This document shows positions 46,482 through 56,400 of a stretch of DNA of 64,000 bases, one piece after another. A program made the position numbers and the translations under genes. This DNA is from Plutella xylostella (Eukaryota > Arthropoda > Insecta > Lepidoptera > Plutellidae), in NCBI RefSeq assembly GCF_932276165.1, contig NC_063983.1, forward strand, positions 1,371,501 through 1,435,500. Direction: 5' to 3'. The notes under the pieces were generated by a model. The model worked only from the letters and a program-made list of their open reading frames with translations. It was not told where the DNA came from and made no database searches. The stretch's first letter is position 1. The number at the start of each line of letters is the position of its first letter.

Positions 46482-47032
46482 AACCCAAAGAAGACCCCGC
46501 TGCCTATCAGAAAATAAACCAATGAAGACCCGGCGACCTGCACTAAAATGAAGACCAGCAGCTAATTATTCAAGAAGACTTCGGCTACCAAAATGAAAAA
46601 GATGACCCCAGCGACCAAATCATGAAACCAGCAACGTATCCAGAAGAAAATTCCAATATACTTAAGAAAAATATCAACGTGTGAAATAATGAAGAACAGT
46701 CAATATAAAACCAATTAAGAAGAATCCTAACCAAGTCAGCAGTCACATAAAGAAGAAAATCATGAAATTACACATCAAGAGGAGTCCAGGGTATAGCCCG
46801 GCCCACACGGAGTCCAGGGTATAGCCCGGCCCACCCAGCAGCAGAGCGTCGAGCCTCCACCGCCGCGCCGCCGCCCGCTGCAGCCCCATGCCACGTGCCG
46901 ACCCGCCGCCGCCCGATGCCACGTCAGGCCACGTGGAGCCGTCTTCAACATCATAATATGTAAAAGTAAGCCCGTTCCTAAAGTTATGCCAAGACCTTTT
47001 CCATTCAGTGTCAATTAGTTAATTAATTTGTA
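46482..47032 (+). other. Untranslated leader with a 26-base direct repeat and a GC-rich patch
   Basis: Recurrent GAAGACC-type motifs occur first. Then GGAGTCCAGGGTATAGCCCG plus GCCCAC occurs twice (46781-46806, 46809-46834). A strikingly GC-rich stretch (46835-46940) with CCGCCGC and repeated GCCACGT follows. Position between primer site and gag suits packaging or translation control, but that is inference. Confidence 0.6.
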
Positions 47033-48253
47033 ATGTCCTTAACAGAGCTTGAAATTTTATATGAGAAATTAGTCAACATTAGAGAGTACCTTGTTAAGAT
47101 TGGTCCCATTAGAAGACAAAACTCTCAAACAGCTCAAAATAAATTTAAAGAAGCCCAAATAGTATACAGTCGTTTGGAGCCTATTTCGTCTGAAATAAAA
47201 ATAAAAATAGAGAACTCTGAGTTAATAGGAGAGACAGTCCAAGTAATTAATAAGTACATAGAAAATATCCATTCTATTTACAGGTTCATTTTAAGTTTAG
47301 TGTTTACGGTAGAAAAGAATAAGACACTCGACGATTCTCAGGACGGTGCAGATAGTTTAAAAATGGCGGATAACTTCGACATAAAAACAGCGATAGCCCT
47401 GTTGCCCGTAATGACCGGCCAGGAGCAAATCACTTCTCAATTAATAGATTCTATACAACTTTACAGTTCTATGATCGATGAAAACGCGCATAAACAATTA
47501 ATAGAGTTCGTACTTAAAACGAGACTTTCCGCGAGCGCTAAATTAAGATTAAAATCCAAGTACGCGACAGTAGAGAGTTTAATTAACGACATGAGAACTC
47601 ATTTAATTCAGAAAAAATCTGCAGTCGCAATCCAATCACAACTTCACGAAATAAAACAAGGACGTAGATCCATCGAGAAGTTTGGTGCCGATTTAGAACA
47701 ATTGTTCGTAAATTTAACAATAGCTCAAGCCGACGGAGACGATAAGAAATATGATATATTACGTCAATTAAATGAAAAAATCGCGATTAAACGTTTTGCA
47801 GATGGTTTGTCTAATCAGCGTTTGAGTACTATCATAGCCGCGCGAACGTTCGACTCTCTTCCAGAGGCCATTAGAACCGCGATCGACGAGAATTCCTTAT
47901 CGCCCACCGATGAACAGCCCGTAATGAAAATTAGGCAAAACTTCAATAGAGGCTACACGCATAATAGAGGACGCTCGAGAGTTTATTTTAGTTCGAATAG
48001 GTATTCGAATACTGGTCGCGATAACAAGCCACAGTACAATAATAATAATGGCTCATCGTATGCATCATTTTCACAAAACCATGGTCGTGGTAAGCCTACC
48101 AGAGGCACCACGCGAGGCCGCTATCGAGGTTCGACACCTCGGTACATGCAAAATAGCGCGAATGTAATGCAAGCGCAGCGCACTTCGACAGACACACCGG
48201 AGCGCACTCAAGTTGCACCGAATAGCGAGTTTTTTCGTGCCTTCAATGAATGA
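47033..48253 (+). CDS. gag: Gag-like structural protein of the gypsy-type element
   Basis: 406 residues from the ATG at 47033, the first long frame after the leader. The N-terminal half is helical and charged. The central part (about residues 120-300, starting near DIKTAIALLPVMTGQEQ) resembles a capsid-like retrotransposon Gag core. The C-terminal about 100 residues are basic and rich in Arg-Gly-Asn (RGRSRVYFSSNRY, HGRGKPTRGTTRGRYRG), suited to nucleic-acid binding. No CCHC zinc knuckle is present, as in some insect gypsy groups such as the mdg1/412 type. The frame is intact. It ends in TGA at 48251, overlapping pol, which is in the +1 frame. Expected to form the particle in which reverse transcription occurs. 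Confidence 0.85.
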   Translation: MSLTELEILYEKLVNIREYLVKIGPIRRQNSQTAQNKFKEAQIVYSRLEPISSEIKIKIENSELIGETVQVINKYIENIHSIYRFILSLVFTVEKNKTLDDSQDGADSLKMADNFDIKTAIALLPVMTGQEQITSQLIDSIQLYSSMIDENAHKQLIEFVLKTRLSASAKLRLKSKYATVESLINDMRTHLIQKKSAVAIQSQLHEIKQGRRSIEKFGADLEQLFVNLTIAQADGDDKKYDILRQLNEKIAIKRFADGLSNQRLSTIIAARTFDSLPEAIRTAIDENSLSPTDEQPVMKIRQNFNRGYTHNRGRSRVYFSSNRYSNTGRDNKPQYNNNNGSSYASFSQNHGRGKPTRGTTRGRYRGSTPRYMQNSANVMQAQRTSTDTPERTQVAPNSEFFRAFNE

Positions 48254-51200
48254 GCACTTTATTTTAAATTATAATATGAGTAGCGTCGTGTCTCTCAGCG
48301 TAAGCAACTTAGGTATAGATAAGAAAATAAGTTTATTAGTAGATAGTGGTGCAAGCCTTTGCGTATTAAAATACGAGTGGTTAAGTCAGCACATTGATTT
48401 AATGAACCAATTATACTATGATAAAATTACGATTAAAGGTGTTAGTGGTCAATTGTATTCCGAAGGATACATTTATTTAGATTTAATGTATGATAATGTT
48501 ACTTTTAGTGAGAAGTTTTATGTTTTTAAGAACATGTCATGCTCAGCAAATGGAATATTAGGAGAGAATTTTTTTAGACGATTCAATGCAATTATAGACT
48601 ATAAAACATCGTCTTTAAAGCTATTTTCAAATGACAAAACCGTGTGCATCAAAATAGGCAATAGCCAGAGTGAATATATTCACGTGATACCGCCGCGTTG
48701 CGAGATAATCAAATATATTCCTTGTAGCTCTACTGACGATACCGTCATATTAGCACAGGAAATAAAGGAAGGTGTTTTTATTGCCGGAATGATTTCAAAA
48801 CCTTGCAATGGTAGCATTCCCATAAGAATTTTAAATACGACCGAAAAGGAAGTCGATATTAATTTATATAATGTCCCAATGCAATCAATCAATAATTTCG
48901 ATATTTGCCAGTTTAATGACGAAAATAAATCAGTCAGCCGCGTCAAAAATTTATTTGAACTGCTCGATTTAAATTACTTAAATAGAGAAGAAAAGTTAGA
49001 AATTGAGAAAATATGTGCGAAATACGCCGATGTTTTCCACTTACCAGGTGATAAATTATCAGTCACAAATCTAATGCAACATAATATAATTTTAAAAGAA
49101 AACGTTAGTCCCGCTTATGTAAAACCTTATAGAGTTCCCCAAGCTTTGAAAGGAGAAATTGAGAAACAAATCCAAGAGATGCTGAAAAACGACATCATAG
49201 AGGAGACCGTGTCAGAGTGGTCAAGTCCAGTTCTGTTAGTCCCAAAAAAAGCTGATAAATCAAACGGGAAAAAATGGAGATTAGTCATCGATTATCGACA
49301 GCTAAATAATAAAATTCAGGATGACAAATTTCCACTTCCAAATATCACCGAAATACTTGACTCATTGTCCGGAAGTATTTATTTTTCCAAGCTAGACCTT
49401 TCTCAATCTTATTATCAATTGTCTTTAGATCCAAAATCGCGTAAATATACATCATTTAGCTTAAATAAGATGTATCAACTTTCTTTAGATAGTAATTCAC
49501 GCAAATGCACAGCATTCACAGCAGGAAAACAGTATCAGATGAAACGCTGTCCCATGGGTCTCAAGACCAGTGCCAGTGTTTTCTCCAGGCTCATGACCAT
49601 AGCAATGGCAGGCCTTAACTTTGAAAAATGTTTTATTTACTTAGATGATTGTGTCGTAATAGGAAAATCTATGGAACACCATAATAAAAATCTTATGTGT
49701 GTGTTTAACCGATTAAGGGAAGTTAACTTAAAACTTAACCCCATGAAATGCGAATTTTTGAGGAAAGAGATAGTTTATTTAGGGCATAAAATAACATCAG
49801 AAGGTATTTTTCCCGACCCAAGCAAAATCGAGGTCACGCGTCACTACCCAAGACCCGCGTGCGCTGACGATGTAAAACGATTCGTCGCTTTTGCTAATTA
49901 TTACCGACGATTTATTCCGCGATTTGCTGATATAGTATATCCGTTACATGCTTTGTGTAAAAAAGGTGTCAATTTTGAGTGGAGTAGCGAGTGCGAAACT
50001 GCATTCCAGAATTTAAAATTAGCCCTCACCAACCCTCCAGTCTTGGATTACCCAGACTTTTCAGAAAATAATATTTTCAGGTTACAAACCGATGCATCCA
50101 AATTAGGCCTAGGTGGAATTTTGTCCAACAGCAATGGTAAAGTGATAGCGTATGCAAGTCGAAGCCTTAAACCAGCTGAGACCAGATACCCAGTTATTGA
50201 GTTAGAATTATTAGCCATCGTTTGGGCTGTACGCCATTTTCGACCTTATTTATATGGCCGAAAATTCAAAATATTTACTGACCATAGGCCCCTTGTTTAT
50301 CTATTCGGATTAAACGACCCATCTAGCCGATTAACAAAGTTCCGTTTATATTTAGAAGAATACGATTTTGAGGTAGAATACGTGCCAGGCCGACATAATG
50401 CAGCTGCAGATGCGTTAAGTCGTCTCCCGGTTACGTCGAAAGATTTAAAGGAAATGCACGAGCAAGTAGTTTCAGTACTAACTAGAGCTCAAAAGAAAAA
50501 GATAGATAGTAAGGAAATTAACACAGACCGACCGACCGAGTCTTCGACCGCCCGTAGGCCTGATCAACCTACAGCAGTTGAAGTACTCAAACGGCCTAAA
50601 GATATCATTGAGTTGAGATTTTCAGACAATTATAATAATAAATGTCTTAGACAGTCAAATAATATTGTAAGCGACGCTAGTTATTGCACGTATGTTCCAT
50701 CGCAGTCAGCGATATTTCTTAATACCCGATCATTATCTACTCAAGAAGTGTTAGTGAGGGATTTAGAAAAGTTGTGCAAAAAGTTGAATATTAACGACTT
50801 ACTCATTATAAAGAATAAGAGTGTCGATAAAAATATACAAAGTTTACTGCGCAGTATAGATAGGTATAAAACCACGTCGCTAAAGTTTCTTATTACAAAA
50901 GAAGTTACAAGAATAACTGATAAAGATGAAATAATAACTATATTAAATGATTTTCATATTTTACCCACTAGTGGACATGCAGGTATAAACCGCATGATAA
51001 ATAATATAAAAAAATATTATTTTTGGCCAGGAATAACAAATGACGTCATTAACTTCGTAAAGAAATGTAAAAGTTGTCAGATTCAAAAGCACACGAACAG
51101 GCATACTAAAGAGCCGATGACAATAACTTCTACAGCCAGTACGGCTTTCGAAAGAATTAGTTTAGATATTATGGGTCCATTAGATGTAGATAACTATGAT

Positions 51201-51956
51201 AATAAGTATATTCTCACTTTACAGTGCGATTTAAGTAAATACGTAGAAGCTTATCCTTTGCCTCGTAAGGATACGGAAACGGTGACGAAAGCGTTCGTCA
51301 CAAACTTTGTCCTTCGTTACGGAGTGCCAAAAACCGTCATTTCGGATAGAGGAACCGAATTTACGTCATCCGTAATGGTTGAAACGTGTAGATTATTAGG
51401 TATCGAAAAACATATTTCTACCGCATACCACCACGAGACCTTAGGTGCTATAGAAAATACGCACAAACATTTAGGCGCGTATTTACGAATACAGTGCGAA
51501 AATAATAAAGCCGATTGGAGTGACTGGGTTCCATTCTGGTGTTTTTCTTTTAACACAAGCGTTCACTCAGAGACGAAATACACTCCATACGAACTTGTAT
51601 TTGGCAAAACGTGTAATTTACCAAGTAATTTATCAAAGGGAATCGATCCTCTCTATAACCATGACGATTATCCCAAAGAGCTGAAATACAGATTGCAAAA
51701 AGCACAAGCAGACGCTATGCAGAATTTGTTACAGAGTAAAATTAGTAGAAAGTGTCTGTACGATAAGAATTGTAATAGTGTGAAATATAATACAGGTGAT
51801 TTAATATTGTTAAAGAACCAAGTAGGTAATAAGCTTGATAATGTTTATGAAGGACCTTATAAAGTGTTAAAGGATATGTCTCCTAATGTTTTAATATCTA
51901 AGAAAAATAAAGAAATATTAGTTCATAAGAATAATACGAAATTGTTTTATGATTAG
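48213..51956 (+). CDS. pol: Pol polyprotein: protease, reverse transcriptase, RNase H, integrase
   Basis: 1247 residues counted from an in-frame TTG at 48213. The first ATG is 48246, five bases before the gag stop. An aspartic protease motif LLVDSGAS sits near residue 44. The RT has KWRLVIDYRQLN, motif A SKLDLS (Asp395) and the active site YLDD at 476-479. RNase H begins near LQTDAS (Asp627). The integrase has an HHCC zinc module (His915 to Cys952/Cys955) and a DD35E triad at Asp985, Asp1045 and Glu1081. No stops or frameshifts interrupt it. Oddity: residues 401-420 and 421-440 are an imperfect tandem repeat (YQLSLDPKSRKYTSF and YQLSLDSNSRKCTAF) between RT motifs A and B, where relatives have one copy. 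Expression would need +1 (or -2) frameshifting near the T6 run at 48230-48235, or reinitiation at 48246. Confidence 0.95.
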   Translation: MHRIASFFVPSMNEHFILNYNMSSVVSLSVSNLGIDKKISLLVDSGASLCVLKYEWLSQHIDLMNQLYYDKITIKGVSGQLYSEGYIYLDLMYDNVTFSEKFYVFKNMSCSANGILGENFFRRFNAIIDYKTSSLKLFSNDKTVCIKIGNSQSEYIHVIPPRCEIIKYIPCSSTDDTVILAQEIKEGVFIAGMISKPCNGSIPIRILNTTEKEVDINLYNVPMQSINNFDICQFNDENKSVSRVKNLFELLDLNYLNREEKLEIEKICAKYADVFHLPGDKLSVTNLMQHNIILKENVSPAYVKPYRVPQALKGEIEKQIQEMLKNDIIEETVSEWSSPVLLVPKKADKSNGKKWRLVIDYRQLNNKIQDDKFPLPNITEILDSLSGSIYFSKLDLSQSYYQLSLDPKSRKYTSFSLNKMYQLSLDSNSRKCTAFTAGKQYQMKRCPMGLKTSASVFSRLMTIAMAGLNFEKCFIYLDDCVVIGKSMEHHNKNLMCVFNRLREVNLKLNPMKCEFLRKEIVYLGHKITSEGIFPDPSKIEVTRHYPRPACADDVKRFVAFANYYRRFIPRFADIVYPLHALCKKGVNFEWSSECETAFQNLKLALTNPPVLDYPDFSENNIFRLQTDASKLGLGGILSNSNGKVIAYASRSLKPAETRYPVIELELLAIVWAVRHFRPYLYGRKFKIFTDHRPLVYLFGLNDPSSRLTKFRLYLEEYDFEVEYVPGRHNAAADALSRLPVTSKDLKEMHEQVVSVLTRAQKKKIDSKEINTDRPTESSTARRPDQPTAVEVLKRPKDIIELRFSDNYNNKCLRQSNNIVSDASYCTYVPSQSAIFLNTRSLSTQEVLVRDLEKLCKKLNINDLLIIKNKSVDKNIQSLLRSIDRYKTTSLKFLITKEVTRITDKDEIITILNDFHILPTSGHAGINRMINNIKKYYFWPGITNDVINFVKKCKSCQIQKHTNRHTKEPMTITSTASTAFERISLDIMGPLDVDNYDNKYILTLQCDLSKYVEAYPLPRKDTETVTKAFVTNFVLRYGVPKTVISDRGTEFTSSVMVETCRLLGIEKHISTAYHHETLGAIENTHKHLGAYLRIQCENNKADWSDWVPFWCFSFNTSVHSETKYTPYELVFGKTCNLPSNLSKGIDPLYNHDDYPKELKYRLQKAQADAMQNLLQSKISRKCLYDKNCNSVKYNTGDLILLKNQVGNKLDNVYEGPYKVLKDMSPNVLISKKNKEILVHKNNTKLFYD

Positions 51957-52077
51957 TTTAAGAATTGTTTACAGTTACAGCTTGTTTAGTATAAAAATGT
52001 TTATTATTGTTTTATGTTTATGTTGATTATGTGTAAACATTTTTTTTTCTTAAGGAAGGGTGTGTACCCTTATCTTT

Positions 52078-52087
52078 TCGGGGGAGA
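52078..52087 (+). promoter_or_regulatory. Polypurine tract
   Basis: A purine run CGGGGGAGA lies immediately before the 3' LTR, the expected primer for plus-strand DNA synthesis. Confidence 0.85.
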
Positions 52088-52283
52088 TGTAGTGTTGCGA
52101 CATAGCAATATGCCTTTATTAGGTTGCACGTGTAATGTCCGTCACGTTATGCTTAGTCAGTAAGTTATACTTGTAGTACTTTTATTCAGTTTTTGGTTAT
52201 TCAATAAACGACCACCAACAATCAAGCATGTCTTTGACTTGACTTCTCGCCTTCCAACCTGATCACCAACACCACACACTTCA
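52088..52283 (+). repeat. 3' LTR of the gypsy-type element
   Basis: Identical over all 196 bases to 46268-46463 and followed by the target duplication CAAT. Confidence 0.97.
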
Positions 52284-52287
52284 CAAT

Positions 52288-53220
52288 AAAAAAAATTATA
52301 AGTTGAGAATGAAGGTTAGTAGTAACACAGTAATTATAATTTTTTTGCGACAAGACAATTTTTTTCTATTAATCCTCATTTAGTTAAGGTAACATTGTTA
52401 GTCAAACAAAAAGAAGCAGACAAAAAATAAAATAAAAATATTAGTACCCATGTCCACCGAGTAACAACAATTTGTGGCTTTAGGTATTTAGCGGTAGAAG
52501 TAGCTCACTATCTTTGTAGTCCTGTAACATAAGCCACGCAGTAGCTTTTTGTTTACATATATGTCTTGTAGTTTTTATTGGACTCATTATTGGACTAGAG
52601 ATAGAACAAATACTAAACAAACTAACTGGATCCGTTTCGTCATATACCCTAAGATATTATGACCTACTATCGATATTGATATTTATTATTCCTACACTAA
52701 AATAAAATGGTACCTTCGTGTACACAACAAAATCAAAACAATACGTTTTTTTATTGACTAGTGTAGAGATCGATCTTTGCTGATATCAAATGAGGTCGTG
52801 GGTTCGATTCCCGCTCCTGGGTTGGTTTCTTCATTCAGATGGTTGAATTACTAGAAGGATAATACGTATATCGAGAAATTGGTTTCCGAACCATACCGAT
52901 TTGTGGTTTAATATATTGCACAACTGCAATTAATTATTGCATTCTGTACTGCGTTTGGGTCACAAACACAAATAATGAATTTAAATTTGGAACCTTTCAC
53001 CGACAACCGATTCACGGGCGGTCGTAATCTCGTTCGGCGGGCAAATAAAATAAATAAATATTGGTTCTCACTTGTAATGTGCATGGCCGAGTCAATATTT
53101 GCCCGAGAATGCGTTGACCTCTTTCAAAATTCGAACACGTGGTTGCGTTGTGGGAAATTGTCGTTGGTTTGTTTGTTTACGGTTCGATAGATAAAGTCAA
53201 TGAGTTTGTTTTCCTAAAGA
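52288..53220. other. Non-coding stretch
   Basis: At 52793-52815 GTCGTGGGTTCGATTCCCGC is a B-box-like tRNA core, with a possible A-box about 35 bases upstream: a SINE-head remnant. The 71-codon frame at 52975 is not recognised. Confidence 0.35.
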
Positions 53221-53335
53221 TGGGCTCGCTTTAAGCAATAAGGCCGCCTTTTTTGTACTATTTTATTTATATAAGTTCTGAATTGTAATGTGTCTTTAAT
53301 GGTGCAAAATAAAGAGTATTCTATTCTATTCTATA
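53221..53335 (+). mobile_element. LINE 3'-end fragment
   Basis: CTCGCTTTAAGCAATAAGGC, then CGCCTTTTTTGTACTATTTT, GTGCAAAATAAAGAGTATTC and a TATTC repeat tail. The same tail lies inverted at 55224-55316. Confidence 0.65.
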
Positions 53336-54998
53336 ACAGTGACTATATTATCATATAGAGAACAAAGTCATGCTATCCCTAATAAATTCAACTTAAATCT
53401 AACACATACGCTTACGAAAGCCAGGCTAGTCCCCGGCAAGTTCGTCGATGATAGCGTCTATTATCCCATCGATTTGTCGACCAAACATTTGACAACTGCC
53501 GAACATCCTAATCCCATAGTCTGACCATAAATCAGTTTACTTCTAAATTGCTGCTAACGTCGACATCCGGCCAAGTCGATCAATTTCTAAGTACTGGCGG
53601 TACACTAGGGTTGGCACTGCATTGATTCTAAATTGATATATTCATAGGGGCGTGTGTGACTTTTAACACATCGGGTGTGGACTGGCAGAGTCGTATATCT
53701 TTGTTACTGAGAAGTTGAAGAAGTTGTACGTTGGTATTTGGGTTTGTCTTACCATAGTGTACCTACATGATAGTATATGTACGAGTATGTTAGTCGATTA
53801 AATTTAGTTAACTTGTTACTTAGCTAATTTAGTTAAATGTTTATTTTGGCTTAGTTAGAGGATCAAATTAGGCATTTGCTCTCGAAAGAAAAACGCACAA
53901 TCGTTTGGTTTAAATTTACCTCTCTACCCAATACTAATTGCCAAAATTTAATTTTACAATCACTTGTTACTCAGAGCTATGTCTTTGATTAATTCATTCC
54001 TTCGTACTTAACATTTGATATATATATGTAGTTAAAATTAATCTTTATTGCTCTGCTACAACTAAGCACTTTCACCAATTTCGCCAATTAATTAGATTTG
54101 TGTAGTTAACTATCTACATAAACTCGACTGTAAATTGAACATCCACTTGAATAATAGTGATTTACATTAACCAGAATTTCATTTAAGTGAATTTCGCTAA
54201 GCTGTGTTTAACCTAGTTACTGGAGTCTCAGTTTGGGGGATGCAAGAATATGTAGATTTCAGATGACAAATTATTACATGAGTGTTTATAAATAAATAAA
54301 TTTATTTTTATGAATTTTATTGTAATTTGAACGTAAATTGATTAACAATGTGTGCAATTAACTAAGTTATCAACTTGTTTTCAAAATTAATTAATTAACA
54401 ACACATTTAAATTCATATTTTGATAATACTTACACCACATAAGTCTTTATAGGTTTGTGTGTGTGATGCGATTTGAAAAGTCTTAGAGGTATGAAAAAGA
54501 CCATAATATTTACTGTATAACACGTTAAAACTAGCCCGACGACCACGGGCGGGAAACGACCCATCGTACACTTCGTGCCAGATTAACAGGGACGTTTGTC
54601 AAAATTAATGGCTTCATATAAAAACGGACAAGATCAAAGCATCAATTATATCAGAATATATCATAAAGGAAAATATTCCCAACCCGTGCCCGTACGTCCG
54701 TTATATTTTTATAACAGCTATTAATTTGGCCCACATTTTTTATGGGACGACATATTTTTACTAGGTCATTTCTCTCGGTAATGTTGGTGGGCACACATGT
54801 GGCTCACCAAATAGGTGTTTGGAGACCGCCTTTATATTTGTCAAAGAAAATTATTATTTAAATTAGATGGTAGATTACTCATGATGTCTTTTGAAGTATT
54901 CTATTTGTGTATAGGTTATTTTTAGTAAATTTATAGGTTTATAAGATAGATACGTTAATTGGGACTAGTTAAACGGATGTGGAAGGAAATCCGTGATT
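53336..54998. other. Non-coding AT-rich stretch between inverted LINE tails
   Basis: No gene or repeat recognised. The GC-richer patch 54530-54620 is unassigned. Confidence 0.4.
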
Positions 54999-55095
54999 AC
55001 ACTCACGAGAAAAGTAACTGTGCACTCACGAAATTCCTACACTAAATGTCTGGTGGTGATTTTGTCACTGGAACTTTTTCATTGCGCGTCAGTGT
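54999..55095. mobile_element. Short MITE with ACACTCACGA ends (family L)
   Basis: ACACTCACGAGAAAAG faces CTTTTTCATTGCGCGTCAGTG across about 60 bases. TA borders. Related to 23311 and 24309. Confidence 0.5.
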
Positions 55096-55223
55096 ATTTT
55101 GTTAAAAGTTATCTAATTAGTAGGTAGTGTAGTAACTAGACCTTTAAATAAAAGGAAAAAAATTGAGTAATAATTTGAAAATAAGTACAGTAGAAGCCGT
55201 AGAAATATTTTGTTATAGGTAAG

Positions 55224-55316
55224 TACTTAGAATAGAATAGAATAGAATACTCTTTATTTTGCACCATTAAAGACACATTACAATTCACAACTTATATACT
55301 TAGGTAGGTACATAGA
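55224..55316 (-). mobile_element. LINE 3'-end fragment
   Basis: AGAATAGAATAGAATAGAAT then ACTCTTTATTTTGCACCATT and AAGACACATTACAATTCA is the reverse complement of the 53221-53335 tail. Confidence 0.65.
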
Positions 55317-55415
55317 TATTTATCTGAATTTGGTGCACCTGATTTCTCACAATGATAGTCTCGATATATTAGCTAGCTTTTGCAATATTTCGATCAAATA
55401 TAAAGTACCAAACTC

Positions 55416-55515
55416 TGTGTTTAAACAAATATCAGCTCCTGTCGGGATCTGAACCCGGAACCTTCGGTATAGCAGTTAGTGTCACTAACCACTACACCAT
55501 TCGGTCGTCTAAAAT
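55416..55515 (-). mobile_element. tRNA-derived SINE head (5' part)
   Basis: Minus-strand A-box-like ATGGTGTAGTGGTTAGTGAC and B-box-like GGTTCAGATCCCGAC, then the TTTGTTTAAACACAGA linker. The 3' half is absent. Confidence 0.75.
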
Positions 55516-55819
55516 AGCCATCTACTCTGTTTGTTGGTTTCCTGAGCTGATGCTTAACCAGGATTGATGCGACTTTTATCGCAAGATCGATGGCCCAAGT
55601 AAAATATGGACCATTAATACTATTTTATACGCTGTTAACGTCTTGACTGACTCGTTTATAAAAGGGAGTGTTTTGCATCCTTCCTGACGTGGTCTTACTT
55701 GTACGTCTATTAATAAAGCCGTATCACGAATAATTTTTAGACTTGACGAAGAATTCGCATTGTCATCATCATCAGCATCCATTTATCGGTATTGTACGTA
55801 TCAAACGGATTATCATAAT

Positions 55820-56075
55820 GTATGGAAAATGACGTCGGCAATGCCGATGAAGTGGACGCACTAGTGTGAATTAAAAAAAAAAAAACACGCACTCACGCCT
55901 TATACTTAAGTACGTATATATGTATTGCGGGGTAGGCAGAGGTGCATTGCTGCACCCACTTTTCGCCAGAGTGTTATGTTAGTCCCAATGTAATATACAA
56001 AAAATATGTGTGAATTTCTATACAGAAAATACTGAATGCGATGCGTACGAAGCCGAAAGTGGACGCTTACCTTAA
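55820..56075 (-). repeat. Reverse copy of the 8822-8940 repeat, split by a SINE piece
   Basis: GTCGGCAATGCCGATGAAGT then GGACGCAC, and after the insertion TTTCTATACAGAAAATACTG then AATGCGATGCG, match the reverse complement of 8822-8940 in order. Confidence 0.65.
55864..56016 (-). mobile_element. 5'-truncated SINE insertion with 9-base target duplication
   Basis: GTGTGAATT occurs at 55864-55872 and 56008-56016. The 135 bases between (ACACGCACTCACGCCTTATA, GCGGGGTAGGCAGAGGTGCA, GTTATGTTAGTCCCAATGTA) equal the 3' part of the SINE at 56139-56400. The uninterrupted repeat at 8822-8940 has one GTGTGAGTT at this point. Confidence 0.85.
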
Positions 56076-56138
56076 ACCGATACGCAGCTAATTCAAACTA
56101 AGTTAAACGACAACAAATAATTCAAAAAATACATTTAA

Positions 56139-56400
56139 AAAAAACACGCACTCACGCCTTGTACTAATGTACTCCCTTGCGGGGTAGGCAGAGGTGCATT
56201 GCTGCACCCACTTTTCGCCAGTCTTATGTTAGTCCCAATGTAATAGGGGGCGGGCATATTGCCATTTTACGGGCACATCCAAGACCCGAGAACAAATATC
56301 TGTGTTTAAACAAATATCTGCCCCGGCCGGGAATCGAACCCGGGACCATCGGCTCAGTAGTCAGGGTCACTATAACCACTACGCCATTCGGTCGAAAAAT
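56139..56400 (-). mobile_element. Full-length tRNA-derived SINE
   Basis: On the minus strand: head CGACCGAATGGCGTAGTGGT, B-box GGGTTCGATTCCCGGC, linker TTTGTTTAAACACAGA, then TTCTCGGGTCTTGGATGTGC, and a 3' domain ending AAGGCGTGAGTGCGTG plus a T-rich tail. Not autonomous. It depends on a partner LINE. Confidence 0.8.

Larger units (their letters stand above)
46264..52287 (+). mobile_element. Complete Ty3/gypsy-type LTR retrotransposon
   Basis: Two identical 196-base LTRs, a 4-base CAAT duplication on each side (46264-46267, 52284-52287), a primer-binding site, gag, pol in protease-RT-RNase H-integrase order, and a polypurine tract. Integrase after RNase H defines Ty3/gypsy order. No third (envelope-like) frame lies between pol and the 3' LTR. 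It inserted next to an older LINE tail. Identical LTRs mean very recent insertion. Confidence 0.97.
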
